Below are positions 1-11,431 of a DNA stretch of 19,497 nucleotides, piece after piece (position 1 is the first letter of the stretch; each line of letters opens with the position of its first letter). The stretch comes from Hyphochytrium catenoides. Taxonomy: Eukaryota; Sar; Hyphochytriomycetes; Hyphochytriales; Hyphochytriaceae. The stretch lies in NCBI GenBank assembly GCA_900088475.1, contig FLMG01002767.1, positions 1 to 19,497 of the forward strand. The letters run 5' to 3'. Under the pieces are notes generated by a model that searched no databases, was not told the origin of the DNA, and saw only the letters and a program-made list of their open reading frames with translations. A program made the translations under genes and the position numbers.

Positions 1-3000
1 GAAGTGCCTTTGCCTGAACGTTGAGACACTCATGTGAGACTGACATCATTCTACTTCTAAGGGAGCGAATAAGACTACAGGAAAGTGCTACCTTTGTTTG
101 AGTTGGTTTGCAGTCTATCTGCAACGTAATCCATGGCAGCAAGTGGTCCCGCCTACAATTGACGTCATATATAAGATGCGGAAGCTAAGCCAAGGCAGCG
201 CCTATACCTGGTGCCAGAGGGAAAAGTAGAGTGCCATAGAGATGTTTCCCAGAAGTACCAAGGCCAGAGCGTAGCGGAGAGCGCGAGTGCCAACTGCTTT
301 GACTGACCATTAGCTCCACGGGTTTTAGCATGGCAAGACTATTAACTAAGAAGGTCGGAACTAAAGACATGAGAGCAATGAGGACCAAGAACCACAAAAG
401 CTCTAGACAAGACAGCGATAGAAAAAGCGGATGGCGATTGAAGTCAATGGTGTGCCAATTCTTACCTCTTGCTGCGCCGGAGGCAGCGCGAAAGGCAATA
501 TTTTGCAGGGAACAGCCACAAAAGAGCATCATCAGCGGCAAGAGAGGAAAAAGGAACCTAAACTCTAGATGACAGAGTGCAATGAGAGAGACGGCGTAGT
601 GAACAATGAACAAGGGTGTTAGAGGTTGGGATAGGCGTCGCTTGGTGGTATGGAATGGTAATACTCTTTTACCTTTATGAGGAGCAAGGCTAGTGAGGAA
701 CGTTGTCCAAGACATTAGACCCACCAAAGAGAGACAAGATCCCTGCACCACAAACCGCTTAGTATGCTCACTTTTATAACGACGAAATGAGAGCATGAAA
801 CAGGTCTGGGCGGAGCGAGAACATAAGCAAAGAGCTCAAAAAGAGAGAGACAGAGACAAGGGAGTGGGACAAACAGGGAGAAGAGAGAGGTGAGCATATG
901 TCCTGACTCACCCCATTCTGGTAGGACTTCCATACACCATGAACGAAAAGAGGTAACAGGGGCCCCAGGAGGGTTGGGATGCCCGAGGAGAGGTACCAGT
1001 GCCAGGGGTGAGTCCCATACAAACGATCCTTGCCCTAGCCAAGAATCGTCAGCGTGACACTGTCCTGTTTTTAACATCGCCTACCTATAGCTGCAAGCTA
1101 TTGCTATGTCGCATAGATCTCTTTCTGAAACTCGAGACTTTGCGTGGCGCCCGCCGCTTTTACCTCTAAACAGTTGAAGGTGAAGAAGTTCCACGGCACG
1201 ATTGTAGGCCTGCCGTAGAAGTAGGAATCCACTCCGATAGAGGACCCCAAGGCTAAAACACCGATAGGAAGGACCTCTTTAAATAGAAATTGAAGTCTTG
1301 TTGTGCAAGCATATACGCAAATGCGGAGAGAATCTGAAGGTTAGAATAGGAAGTTGTATCACCCTCTCGTCCTGTTTGGGGCTGGCCGAACCTGTCCTGG
1401 CTAAACCAAAGATGTTCCAAGCCTGCATACAGCCAGATGATGGCGGCAGTCGGCCTAATGACACATGCAAAAGCCGCAAGCGATAGAGCAATAACTCGAT
1501 GCCCCCGAGGACCTGTCTTTTGGTAAGGTGAAGTTCGCGGATCAGGATTGGGCAATAGCAGCAGAGGAGAGAGGCAAGATCGCAAAAGCGGGCACAAAGT
1601 GAGAAATGAACGATTGGTGAAAGATGGCCCGCGGAAGGACGCCAGAGGCAATCTCTCTTTCTGCCTTGCAATGACTAGGATTAATGAACGCCGAGCTTGA
1701 ACATCCCACACATCAAGAAGCCTTTAGACGGCGGCATTATGAAAGGTTGACTATCTCTCCCTCTAAGCTCACCAGGCAAAAAACACCGTGCCTAAGGTAT
1801 GCCCAGCCCAGACTCTCACCTGCTCCTTGACAGGCCAGTAAGCTAAACCGCAGACAGTGAGAACAGCTTCCAGGGAGTTAGAGAAGGTACGGACGCTGCA
1901 ATAGAAATTGAACCAGCAGACGACCTGTAGGACCAGAGATGAGATAATGGACATGCACTGTGTCAGTGAATAATAAATATACTCAGCTCCTTGAGAAGCT
2001 TAAGTGTTAGAGTGTGCGAGGATAAGCTACCATCTATAGACTAATAGAAAGAACAAGGGAGAAGGAACACTCTACCGCCAATGAGAGTAGCAACGGCGAT
2101 GACGAGAACGGCAATTGTCACGGAGAGTTAACCATTGCAATCCTCGTAGAGTCTGGCCTTCTCACCTGACAAAATAGAGCCCAGCGAGCGGCTGATTCGC
2201 CGAGGTGCCTTTGGGCCAAGCGGTAGGTGAAGAGATCACCGAGGGCGGCAAAAATGGCCTTGATTGGAAGGCAGCGTCAGTTGGTGTGGAAGGTGCATCG
2301 AGCATGAGAATGGGGTGTAAGAGCGAGAGACCTCGGATAGGGCAGACACAGCTTGATAAAGGGCCAGCAATAAAGATGAGTTCAAGCTTCAGACGGAAAT
2401 TGTAAGCTCGGACATTCAGCGTGCGTGCGAGATTTAACCTGCAAAAGTCGAGGGGAGTACGCCACCATCCACCGGCTGTCCAGCCCCAATACCACTAACC
2501 CTTTATAGAGTACCGCAAACAGCAGAGGATGAGTGTACCCTCGAATCCCTTCTTCCCACTCCCAGGTCCTAACGCAGCCAGTAGCACAAGCATGAGAAGA
2601 AGGTGAGAGAGAACCGTGCGAGACGAACGTAGCGCCTATCTGTTGAGAGCAACGGGTCCGAGATAAAAGCAGCAGAGGACTTGGCGTAGGTTGGAACGAG
2701 AAGAGGAGCTTGCTTGGTGGCCGAGGCAAAAGAGAGAGAGAACGATAAAGCTAGAGACGTAAAGAATAGATGCAACCAGACAGTAGCCCAGCGGAGCGTA
2801 CAGGTATCCATAACCAAAGACCATTCGGTGAGCGACCTCCAGACTTTGCCAGTATTCATCGGGATTGAAGTAAGTGCGAACCACTAGGGCATTTAAACTT
2901 CGAAAGGCGAGAAGTGCGAAGAAAAGATGTGTCGCTGATAGCGCTGTCTGTCCTTCTGTTCGCTTAGCAGTGGAGTCTACCCTCTTCGTCCCTGCCTCCT

Positions 3001-3043
3001 TTCCTGTCTCTCGTGTCTCGTTCCTCCTTTTCCGCATATCCAT
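1..3043 (-). CDS. PIGB: GPI mannosyltransferase 3 (PIG-B/GPI10), 3' end beyond window
   Basis: PIG-B adds the third mannose from dolichol-phosphate-mannose to the GPI-anchor precursor in the ER lumen. It is a multi-pass GT22-family membrane enzyme. Rebuilt exons, all in phase: 3043-2802, 2568-2439, 2258-2166, 1924-1820, 1516-1363, 1276-1164, 1034-912, 742-673, 564-466, 302-208, 152-92, then off the left edge. About 428 residues are present; family members have roughly 550, so about 100 C-terminal residues are missing. Signatures seen: [20 protein letters not shown] (residues 51-70, with the luminal acidic PDEYWQ), [59 protein letters not shown], and HKEFRF (342-347). HKEFRF is split by an intron inside the Glu codon, which supports the splice model. 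The start is the first ATG in the open frame upstream of the first membrane segment. The ends of exon 5 and of the last exon are the least certain parts. Confidence 0.93.
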
Positions 3044-3710
3044 TGTCCGTGGAAGTGTGGACGCGAAGACTTCTCGCTGCCTGCCAACGCCCAACCTACC
3101 GAGGAGACCTTGGTAGCTTAACCTAGGACATCTCTTGGCCAGATTGAGCAGACATCACGTGGAAGACAGAGCCTGAGACGAGGAGAAGACAAGGGAAAGC
3201 AGCCGCGCGCCTGGCAGCAGAAGAGCTGTTGAAGATGAAGTGGCGGGCGAGGCCATCATCGGAGCTTGAGATGCTGGGAGACCGAGGAAATATTTCAAGC
3301 GTAAACAATGCAATGCAAAATTAATAGTTTCCCCAGGTTTGGACAAAAGAGCTTTGGTCATGGAAAGTTGCTATAAATGCCGAAGCTTTGAACGAAAGAT
3401 TGAGTGAGAAGAGTGAAACTGGTTCTGATCTTCACTTCTGCCTTCGCATCGCGCGATCGTCTTGCCAGCTCTCTTCTCCTCGCTCTCTTCAGTGCTCTTC
3501 TTGCGCTGGGCGTCTCGCTCTCTGATTGTGTCTGGCTGCTGGGAGTCCCTAGAAAGGCAGTTGACTCTTACTACTAAGGGTGCGAGGCATGTGCCAGACG
3601 CGACGATAGGCTGTGCAGAACGTTGTCCAGGTCGTGAACGTTGACCTGCCTGAGAAGTGGGTGGTGACATTGTGAGAAGAGGAGCTATCTAGAGAAAGAG
3701 GAGATATCCC
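3044..3710. other. Divergent intergenic region, PIGB / ABHD12-like
   Basis: These 667 bases separate two genes transcribed outward, so they should hold both promoters and 5' UTRs. Open frames occur on both strands (for example minus 3361-3155 and plus 3462-3644), but none has a recognisable domain or splices convincingly onto a neighbour. The stretch from about 3435 to 3540 is CT-rich on the plus strand, as is common just upstream of start codons in this window. No clear TATA box was identified. Confidence 0.5.
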
Positions 3711-5485
3711 ATGGAGCTAGCGAACTCTCTCCTTCTGATCCCGGTAGCTGCGGTTGGAGTCTTCCTTGTCTTGCTGCCTTACAGCCCGTTCTTGCAAGGC
3801 ATCATAGTCTTCTTTCCTGTCCCATACTTCTGGATTGACTTTACCAAGCCACATAAGCGTCAATTCCTCTTCAGCGGACTGTCAAACACCCTGAACTTCT
3901 ACCTGCATAACGGCCCTGTACGTCTCGGAGTGTGGCATAAATTGCCAGACCAGTACCGTGAACAAAAGGTCGGAGAAGCGTTGGGTCAGGAAGAAAAGAG
4001 AGAGAAGCGAGTGGTCTTTTATCTTCATGGGAATGGCGAGTCTCGAGCCTATTGGAAGAACTTACCGAAGTACAATGCCTACACAGCTGCCCCCTACGGT
4101 GCCCATCTCGTGACGCTGGACTACAGAGGTAAGCAGTCTCTCTCCATTCTCAACTGTCAATTGTACTTCTCTCTCTTCTAGAGCCCCTTTCGTCCTCTCT
4201 AGTCTACACTCAATACCAAGCATTTCCTCCTTCCCTTTCTTTGTCTTGGTCTCTGTCGATGTAAAGACTTCTTGCTTCAGAGTCTTGCCTTCCAACTCAA
4301 CCCTTCTTACTCTTCCTTGCTTGCGCTACCATGTTTGCTCTTCTCCATCAATGGCTGTTGATTGAATCTCTTTTCTCGTTCTCTCTCTTGTCCCAAAACA
4401 GGCTATGGTGACTCTTCTGGATATCCTCACGATGAAGATTCTGTTTTTTCCGACGTGATGACAGTATGGAATTGGATTGTGACTCCAGAGCAAGAGGGAG
4501 GCCTAGGAGCTAAGCATGCCCATGTCCTAGTCCATGGGCATTCTCTGGGTGAGGACCATGTTCTCTATTTGTTTGGTCCGCCCCGGCGTCCTTCTCTACA
4601 TTTGTTGTTCCTTACCGCCAAGTTCTTGTCCCTCTCATTAGTCCATGAATTGTCCTCTCTATCGATCCGACCTGCATCCTCCCCTTGCCACAGCTGCGCT
4701 CCTCTTCTCTGATGCTGACTCGTCAGTTTCTCATTGTTTTGAGCCTCTATTAAGCTCTCCTCTGCCCCCTAAGTTCCGGCTCATGCAAGCCCTTTCAACT
4801 ATTACTCTCTGCCATCATGTTGTTTGACGTTCAACATCTCCTAGGGAGTGCCTTTGCTATCAGACTTTGCAAGGAACTGACTGAGGCTCAGCAAAGCGCT
4901 GCTGGTTTGGTCCTGGAGGTAAGACATTCACTTTGGCTGCACTGCCTGCCACGTACTTTTCTCGCTTCGGCATAGTTCAACGTATCAAGAGGTGAAAGAC
5001 AGCAGAGCTCCGCTATCTCGCTTGCTATCCTTCGTTAACGACCAAACCCTTAAGCCTGGTGCATCTCATTGTCATCCCGTACTCCTCTCTACTAGGCACC
5101 ATTTACTAAGCCTTCCGAGTGTGTGACCGTCAAGTTTCCTTCTCTCCAGCCTTATCTGTCGGGCTGCCTCGTGCACGACTTCCCTTCCATAGACAGAATA
5201 GCAGCAGTGGACTGTCCCGTTTTCCTCTGCCACGGTGCAAGAGACTCCATAGTTCCGTGCGTCCTCTCAGAGAGACTCTTTCTACGTCGAGTAGCAGAGA
5301 GAGAAAAAGTTGATACTTCCCTTGTAGCTGCTAAGCTGCAGATGGTCTCTCCTGACCCTATAGAGATGAGAGACACTACGTATGTCTCAGTAGAGAATGG
5401 TGCCCACGACGACCTGATGGAGTACCCTCAGGTGGAGAAGGCACTGCGGCGGTTTTGGAGCGCCATCTTCCCTGAGACGAGCTGA
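3711..5485 (+). CDS. ABHD12: ABHD12-family membrane-anchored serine hydrolase
   Basis: Alpha/beta-hydrolase of the ABHD12 family. Animal members are ER-membrane lipases acting on lysophosphatidylserine and monoacylglycerol; the substrate here is inferred. Four exons in phase: 3711-4128, 4402-4548, 4845-4918, 5096-5485, giving 342 residues. The N-terminus has a hydrophobic anchor (about residues 5-40). A family block follows, SGLSNTLNFYLHNGPVRLGV (55-74), close to the ABHD12 NFYL...GVWH pattern. The fold motifs are HGNG (106-109, oxyanion loop), DYRGYGDSSG, nucleophile elbow HGHSLG with Ser187, HGARDSIVP with Asp263, and NGAHDDL with His317, so the triad is complete. The length is slightly below human ABHD12 (398). 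A basic/acidic stretch (EEKREKR, 94-100) precedes the core. The start ATG sits in CCATGG directly before the anchor, with no better upstream ATG in frame. Confidence 0.93.
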
Positions 5486-5555
5486 CAGTCCATTTCCTGG
5501 GTCACGCTATCACTTTAAGAAATGCCCTGACCTGGTTCCATTCTCATTCCTCTTT

Positions 5556-5560
<5 letters not shown>

Positions 5561-5608
<48 letters not shown>

Positions 5609-5616
5609 TTGTGTGT
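5561..5616. repeat. Compound (CT)n-(GT)n microsatellite
   Basis: An uninterrupted CT tract of about 16 units passes directly into a GT tract with one TT interruption. It lies about 75 bases downstream of the hydrolase stop codon, probably in the 3' UTR or flank. Confidence 0.97.
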
Positions 5617-6001
5617 AGCGTATGCAATCTATCGACAGACTCGTTCCTCGCTCTCTTCCTCATTAACTGGTATCGAGGGCTCTGTGTAGCCAGTACGATG
5701 CAAGGAGTTCGAGGCAAGAGGGTGTCTCAAACAAATGCATAAGCACTGAAGCTTATACATCAAGAGACCTAACTCTTACTCTGAAGGATGGAGAAGCTGA
5801 GACATCGGAATGCGTGCGTCCCTGACCCTGCAGAAACGAAGGTGGAGATGGGAGATCCGTACCAATTCCCTCCATCAGAGCGCGGCAACAGCCCGTGACA
5901 CCAATAAGAATAGACAGATCAATGGGAAATGTCGCTGGACGACGTGGAAGAACGACAGGCAGCACTGGGAAGGAGTTTGACAGAAGAAGGGAGGACAGTG
6001 A

Positions 6002-6023
6002 GAAGAGAGAGAGAGAGAGAGAA
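6002..6023. repeat. Short GA-rich tract
   Basis: A short run of GA dinucleotides lies in the intergenic region upstream of the ketopantoate-reductase-like gene. It is one of several purine/pyrimidine strand-biased simple repeats in the window. Confidence 0.8.
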
Positions 6024-6369
6024 GGTCAATGACGAACGAGGAAGCAAAGATCCAACTACGGTTTTAGCCGTTTTCTCTCTCTCTTGGTCGACAGCACAAG
6101 AAACTTCTTCAAGCCTAACTGAGTAGATCCTTAGGGCCGCTAACGCCTAGTAATGTGGGCACATCTGAAGAGCAATCAGCAATGAATGAGTCGGAAGTGA
6201 AGCAAGCTGTAGGGGAAAGAGCTTCCAATGGGCCCTGTCGCTCATGTCTGGTCGTGGAGAGCTTGAGCCTAGCACGCTGTCGGCTGGTACGCTGTAGGGA
6301 GCTGAGTAGTACGCTAGCAAAACATTAGCCTGGGAAGACAAGGAAGAAAGAGGTATCAACACGAAGGCA

Positions 6370-7132
6370 ATGTGGACTCGCCTCGCGAGAACCGCCGTTT
6401 CCTCGCCTCGGCTGCTGTCGTCTCGCCGCCCAGCATTCTCCTCCGTAGCACAAGCGCAGACGCCAGTCCGTGTCGCGGTTATCGGCATTGGTGCCATTGG
6501 GTCTCTACTCTGTGCTTCTCTCTCTAAAGCTTCAACGGACCCACAGTTCTCTCACCTGCGGCTCACGGCAGTCACTCACATAGAAAGACAGGCGACAGAG
6601 ATTCGACGTAGAGGAGGAATCACAGTCGAGAGAGTTGTGGACAACAGCAAAGAGAGAAACAAAAACGCACACATAGACAGTATCAGGACAAGACTGGTGG
6701 AGGTAGGCGCTTGCACAGGCACCCACGGACGGCTTTAACGGTTGACCCTCGCCCGCCCTTCAATCCTCCTCGTGCCTGTTGCTATCATTATTGTCTAGCT
6801 CTAGCTTGTCATTTTCTCTCTCTTCCTCTCTTCTTGTCATTTTTCTTTCTCTTCTTACTCCATCTTCCTTCTTCCGGCTGCCATCCTTAATAGTCGCTGC
6901 CTCAGACTTGCGAGATCGATAGCGTCATCAGCGTAGAGGAGGACAGAAGACGAGCGCTAGAGGGAAGCGCGGATGAAGAGAGAGGAGGAGAGGGAGAGGT
7001 AGATATTGCAATCATCACAGTCAAGCACAAGAGCACCAGAGAGGTCGCCAAATATTTGCAGGTAAGTCCTTAGCAACTACAACTTGATTAGAGGGAGGTA
7101 GAGGTATGTAGATGGGAGATAACTTAGAGAGA

Positions 7133-7187
<55 letters not shown>

Positions 7188-9082
7188 GAGAGAGAGACAG
7201 CGAGAGACAGGCAAAGAGCGAAGAAAAGCAGAGCGGGACGAAAAAAGAGTTTGAGGACGGCTATCTGAGCTAACAATGGCTGCCAAACTGTGCGTCATTG
7301 TGTGCCAGAGCTCCAAACTGCTGGCCCCATCAGCTGTGGTTTACACTCTTCAAAACGGTGCGAGTCTCAATGCTTCTAGCTAGCAGCTCAATGTCTCTAC
7401 CTTTCCTCTTCCTTCCCCTCAGCCCCATCTAAAGAAGACAAGACTCTAACTTCCACATTAGGGCTTGAAAACGCAGAGATTCTCCAAGAGGTGCTAGGGG
7501 ACAGAGTCTTCGTGTTGCAGGTAGCATACGAGTCACAGGGAGAACTATGTAATGTCTGATCACCTTGACAAACACACAGAGCTGATAGCACTATTAGTTC
7601 TCCCTCTTTCCCTGCGTCGGGCGGACATTATCTCGCTACTGCCTGCCAACGCCTCACAACCGTTGTCCTTACCTCCTACTTGATCTTTCTTATCCCAGGG
7701 CGTGACTTACTTGGGAGGCGTCAGTCTTGGGCCAGGCGATGTTCATGAAGCAGGGATCGGACAGACCATCATCGAGCAAGGAGGGGACAAGGAGAGCGCC
7801 TACAGAGGCGAACTGCTGGCAAGGGCTCTCACCCATGCAGGTACCAAAACTTTTTGCATCTGGCTGCCAAAACGGTAGAGTCGTCAGAAAGGACTGGAGC
7901 AAGAGATACATGAGAAGGATAGCTTCAGCAGGGCAAATACTGAGGAAGAGAGGATATATAGAAACTGGATCACGTACAATGGACGAGGTTCAATCTTAAG
8001 CGCTTGTATCTCATCTTTTAGGGTATCCCTGCACCGCAAGGCCCAGTAGCGACGTTCAGGCTATTCTTTGGGCCAAGCTGCTCGTTAACTGCGCCATTAA
8101 CCCTTTGACGGCGATCCTCAGAGTCCGAAATGGGGTACGGCTGCCGTGCTTCTATCTTTTTCTCGCCAGCGTCTTACTTCGATCCAACATCAGATGTCAC
8201 GCAGGGATTTGGGTAGTCATGCTTCGCAAATTGGTTTTATATGCCAATCTTCCTCAGGTTTCTAAGTCGTCTCTGTCTCCACATGGCTCCACAGCAACTG
8301 GCACTCCCCGGTCCCCACAGCCAAGTTATCAAGGATGTCATAGGAGAGGTCATCGCTGTTGCAGAGGCCCAAGGCATCACTCCCGCGCTTTCGGAGGTAG
8401 GTTCAGCCTTAAACGAAACATCTCACGCTCTAAGGGCATATCTCCCGATTGCGTTTATATCTATTTGGATCCGAGCGAAGCTAGGCCTCTGGCTGCGGTT
8501 ACTCAAGAATCTTGTCGCTGGAAATAACCGCACCATCAGTCTTAGTCTCTAGTATGGGTTTTCTTTGTCATCCGCTTCCTTGTCATGAGTGTATCTACGT
8601 CGCGCTAAGAAGTTGCGAACGCTTACGTCCTCATCTCATCTTTGTTGGGCCATCTGGCAGGATCCGTATGAGTATGTAATGCAAGTGGCGCGAACAACAG
8701 GGAAAAACACCTCTTCCATGCTGAAGGATATACTGGACGGGACGAGGTAAGTGGAATTTGGGGACGACCACTATATAGCTGTCATCTACAGGGACGAGCA
8801 AGCACCTAAACGAGATGAGATTGTGATGGAAGGGGGACTACCGGCCTACTCGCTGGAGGATTGCGTGCATACCAAAGAAAAGTTACGGGCTAAGAGTTTT
8901 CTATGCCTGATTTCTCCTCTGCAAGGACTGAAATAGACGCCATAAATGGCGCAGTGGCTCGATTAGGGGAAGTCAAAGGAGCGGCTACGCCAGTCAATTC
9001 CACTCTTACAGCTCTTGTGCGCTACTTGGAGCAAAACCAAGTCAAGCTTACGGCTGCCCCTTCATCGAAGCTAGACGGTTGA
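6370..9082 (+). CDS. Ketopantoate reductase-like protein (PanE/ApbA family), mitochondrial-type leader
   Basis: NADPH-dependent 2-dehydropantoate 2-reductase family; known members make pantoate for coenzyme A synthesis. Nine exons in phase: 6370-6702, 6906-7061, 7309-7357, 7462-7520, 7699-7840, 8022-8134, 8295-8396, 8661-8746, 8926-9082, giving 398 residues. An Arg/Ser-rich, acid-free leader (1-30) looks like a mitochondrial presequence. It is followed by the Rossmann motif VRVAVIGIGAIGS (GIGAIG at 39-44). TLQNG (Asn179), WAKLLVNCAINPLTAILRV (Lys265, Asn269) and TEIDAINGAV (Glu349) match the catalytic Asn, Lys, Asn and Glu positions of the family. The C-terminal helical domain carries GQTIIEQGG and ATPVNSTLTALV. 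The protein is longer than bacterial PanE (about 300), owing to the leader and an acidic, Gly/Arg-rich insertion near 120-142. Family membership is firm; ketopantoate as substrate is inferred, since many eukaryotic relatives are uncharacterised. Confidence 0.92.
7125..7210. repeat. (GA)n microsatellite inside an intron
   Basis: A nearly pure GA tract with a few CA interruptions lies within the second intron (7062-7308) of the ketopantoate-reductase-like gene. The purine-rich strand is the transcribed-sense strand, unlike the pyrimidine tracts usual near acceptors, and it lies well upstream of the acceptor at 7308. Confidence 0.97.
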
Positions 9083-9178
9083 CAGTCTTTAAGAAACGAC
9101 TAGGACTGTGATCTTAGAGGTGACTGAACAGTAAGGAGGGAAAGGGTCCTTTGGCTGGTGCTGCTGGCGTCACAGGCA

Positions 9179-11061
9179 CTAGAACCAACTTCGTCCTTTC
9201 TTCAGGACCTTCTTCAGCTGCTTCTTCCGCTCTTCCAGCTCTCTGAGCTCTAGAAAAGCATATCGTAACTCGCATCAGCAGTGCTGACATCGTTTACTGA
9301 ACGAGGACAGATATTGAGGCAAAGAAGAGTCCACACGAGAACAAGTCATGATTACAACGGTGAAAAGCAGGATGATCCTACCTTCTTCTATCACGTCCAC
9401 CTCTCGATAACCTCCACTCTTCAGCTCTTCCTTCAACTCTGCCTCTTTGGCCCTAAAAAGAAGAACCTTCGGTAAAGAGAGAGGACAGCAAAGGACAGAC
9501 ACAAGAATGCCAGGTGCCAGAAGCTCTAAGATGCCTCAGGATCGATATTTCGAGGGAAGGTGTATCAAGTCACCATACAAAAAGTACCCAGAAGATAATG
9601 ACAATGACAAGCACTTCAGCAGGTGCGCAGTCCATGCTATGAACATATAGCTCGAGCAGAGAAAGTCCAGGAGGTAGCATGCTAGGGCGGGTACAGGCAC
9701 GTTCAAGAAGCCGATGGGGAGCCTATCTATTGATATGTGAACCTTAAACTGGTAAGCTCCCATTGGGCCTTGGTCTCAGGGGGTATTTGCTTGCTGGGTC
9801 GCACTGGCCTAACCTCTGGCCAGGTGGACATCGCCTACATGATTGAAAATTCAAAGTCATAGAAGTGCGAGAGAAAAGCTAAGAGCAAGACAAAGCAACA
9901 CGCTCGATGAAGGGATAAAGATTGTGCTCTTGTCCGAAGAGATGATAGTAGCTATGAAAACGGGCCATCAGGACAATATGGCTAATCCTCACAAGACAAA
10001 AGCAGATAAGGACGATAGGATATGTAAGCAACTATAAATGATCACGTTCCCTGGCATTGAGGGCGGGCCTACCTTTCTTTCCTCTTCTGTTTCCGCCGCG
10101 ACTACCTCTACGCCTTGTGGAAGCGGGGTCTCGGCAGCAGGAGTTAGAGTCTCTTCTCCCTTTTCGGTCTTCTCAACGCTATCCTCAAACTGAACATCTA
10201 CAATGACCTCGCTCTCCGCCGCACCCTGGGTTGGCGTCGCATCGTCGAGGTCAGAGAGGAATAAAGGGTTGGTGGAGACACAGCTCGCAGGGCGGGCCAA
10301 AGATAATGCCGTCAAGAGAAAACTAAGGGGCAGACGAGGGCATCTTATAGCTCTTGAGGTGAGAACAAGCACAATGCTCTCACTCACCAGCAACTGGATC
10401 GCGTCCTTCAAGGCTGCCGCTGTGGCCTGTGAGCTCACCAAAGCGCGGTAAGTCTTCCCACTGCTGGTCGTGATATGAGCATAGAGATCTGCAAAGGGTA
10501 CGCTGTGAGCATATTAAGCAATGGATGAAGATAAATCTTTGAAACCGCCAATGAAGATATGCATTCACCTACTTTGATCTTTGAATGTGAAGGCCTCTTT
10601 TCCATCCGCATCCAACTCAGGCTGAGGATCATTGAGATCCATATACTGACGGACGAGGTCTACCACCTCTGGATACCTCTCATCAAAGTACTGCTTGAAT
10701 TCTTCGTCATACTTGAGGTTTAGAACGAAGGCTGCGGGAATAGCTGTCCAGGACAACGCCATCGAGGAGTTGAACAACAAGATTACTTGCTGGACATACT
10801 TCAGACAAGGGCTGACTACGTACCTAACGGAGCCAGCGCAGCAAATGCTACCCTCCTGAGCCACCTCCGTCGAGCCTTCTGGGCATTTACCACTGCTGCT
10901 GAATCTAGGGCTTCAGGCAAAGGTACCCTAGGCGCCCCTGGTTCTGCCCTAGGTAATTGTTGTTCGGCAGTGCTTAAACCGCGGCGCGCATACTTCTGAC
11001 AGGAAGAAGGGAAACTCTTTCTCTTCCAGAGAGGAGCAACACCGCCCAGTCTGCGGATCAT
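9179..11061 (-). CDS. Unrecognised mitochondrial-type single-pass membrane protein with C-terminal coiled coil
   Basis: Not recognised. Proposed exons, all in phase: 11061-10824, 10743-10573, 10488-10388, 10225-10073, 9834-9814, 9768-9750, 9636-9615, 9452-9382, 9249-9179, giving 288 residues. Residues 1-30 are rich in Arg, Lys and Ser and start MIRRLGG, like a mitochondrial presequence. A positively charged KARRRWLRR precedes one hydrophobic segment, VAFAALAPLAIPAAFVLNL (about 71-89), formed only after splicing. It is followed by KYDEEFKQYFDERYPEVV, the helical GKTYRALVSSQATAAALKDA, a long acidic linker (ESEVIVDVQFEDSVEK), and a charged heptad-like tail ending LEERKKQLKKVLKKG. The layout suggests an inner-membrane protein with a large soluble domain. 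The three microexons (21, 19, 22 nt) are the least certain part. The gene converges on the preceding gene 96 bases away. Confidence 0.72.
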
Positions 11062-11431
11062 CTCTCGCTTATGGTTACGGCCCCAGCAGCTGGGCACTGA
11101 GTGTTCCAGACGAGGGAGTGATTGCTTTGTGAGGATCTCGATCAGAAGCTTCAGAATTCGCTGCCAAACAAGGAAAAGGAATGCAGAGGACTCATCTGGC
11201 CCACCCAGAGTTTCATTATAGACTTAAGGGTTTTATGGGATTGATAATATTCCATTTACTTTCATTTATTTGGATATGTTCGGGTACAATGGGTGGGTAT
11301 TATGGGTAGAGGGTTTTCACTGTTGCACCTTCAAGGAGAAGATGCCTGTACTGTCACTAGTTCTACCCTTCAATGAGACGGTGATAGCGATAAGCGGAGG
11401 CTACGAAGGCGATAGAAAATTCCAAGAGCGT
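11062..11431. other. Intergenic region upstream of the orphan mitochondrial-type gene
   Basis: These 370 bases lie between two minus-strand genes: the 3' flank of APH1 and the 5' flank of the orphan gene. The part from about 11215 to 11300 is AT-rich. A plus-strand 66-codon frame at 11270-11470 runs into the APH1 last exon on the opposite strand and has no domain. No gene is supported. Confidence 0.5.

Larger units (their letters stand above)
5486..6369. other. Intergenic region between ABHD12-like and KPR-like genes
   Basis: These 884 bases lie between two plus-strand genes. They contain the 3' flank of the hydrolase gene, the compound CT/GT microsatellite, a GA-rich patch near 6002-6023, and presumably the promoter of the next gene. 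A 65-codon plus-strand frame with an ATG at 5929 is open and charged but matches nothing I recognise, and no splice sites link it to the gene starting at 6370. I see no supportable gene. Confidence 0.5.

Noticed and set aside
185-796. 203-codon open frame on the minus strand
   Set aside because: It is a read-through across PIGB exons 8 and 9 and their introns. The true frame changes at 465/302, where splicing restores the [13 protein letters not shown] homology.
3155-3361. 68-codon minus-strand frame with ATG upstream of PIGB
   Set aside because: It has no domain, no in-phase splice to PIGB, and lies in a divergent promoter region.
6147-6497. 116-codon minus-strand frame
   Set aside because: It overlaps the first exon of the KPR-like gene on the opposite strand and has no family resemblance.
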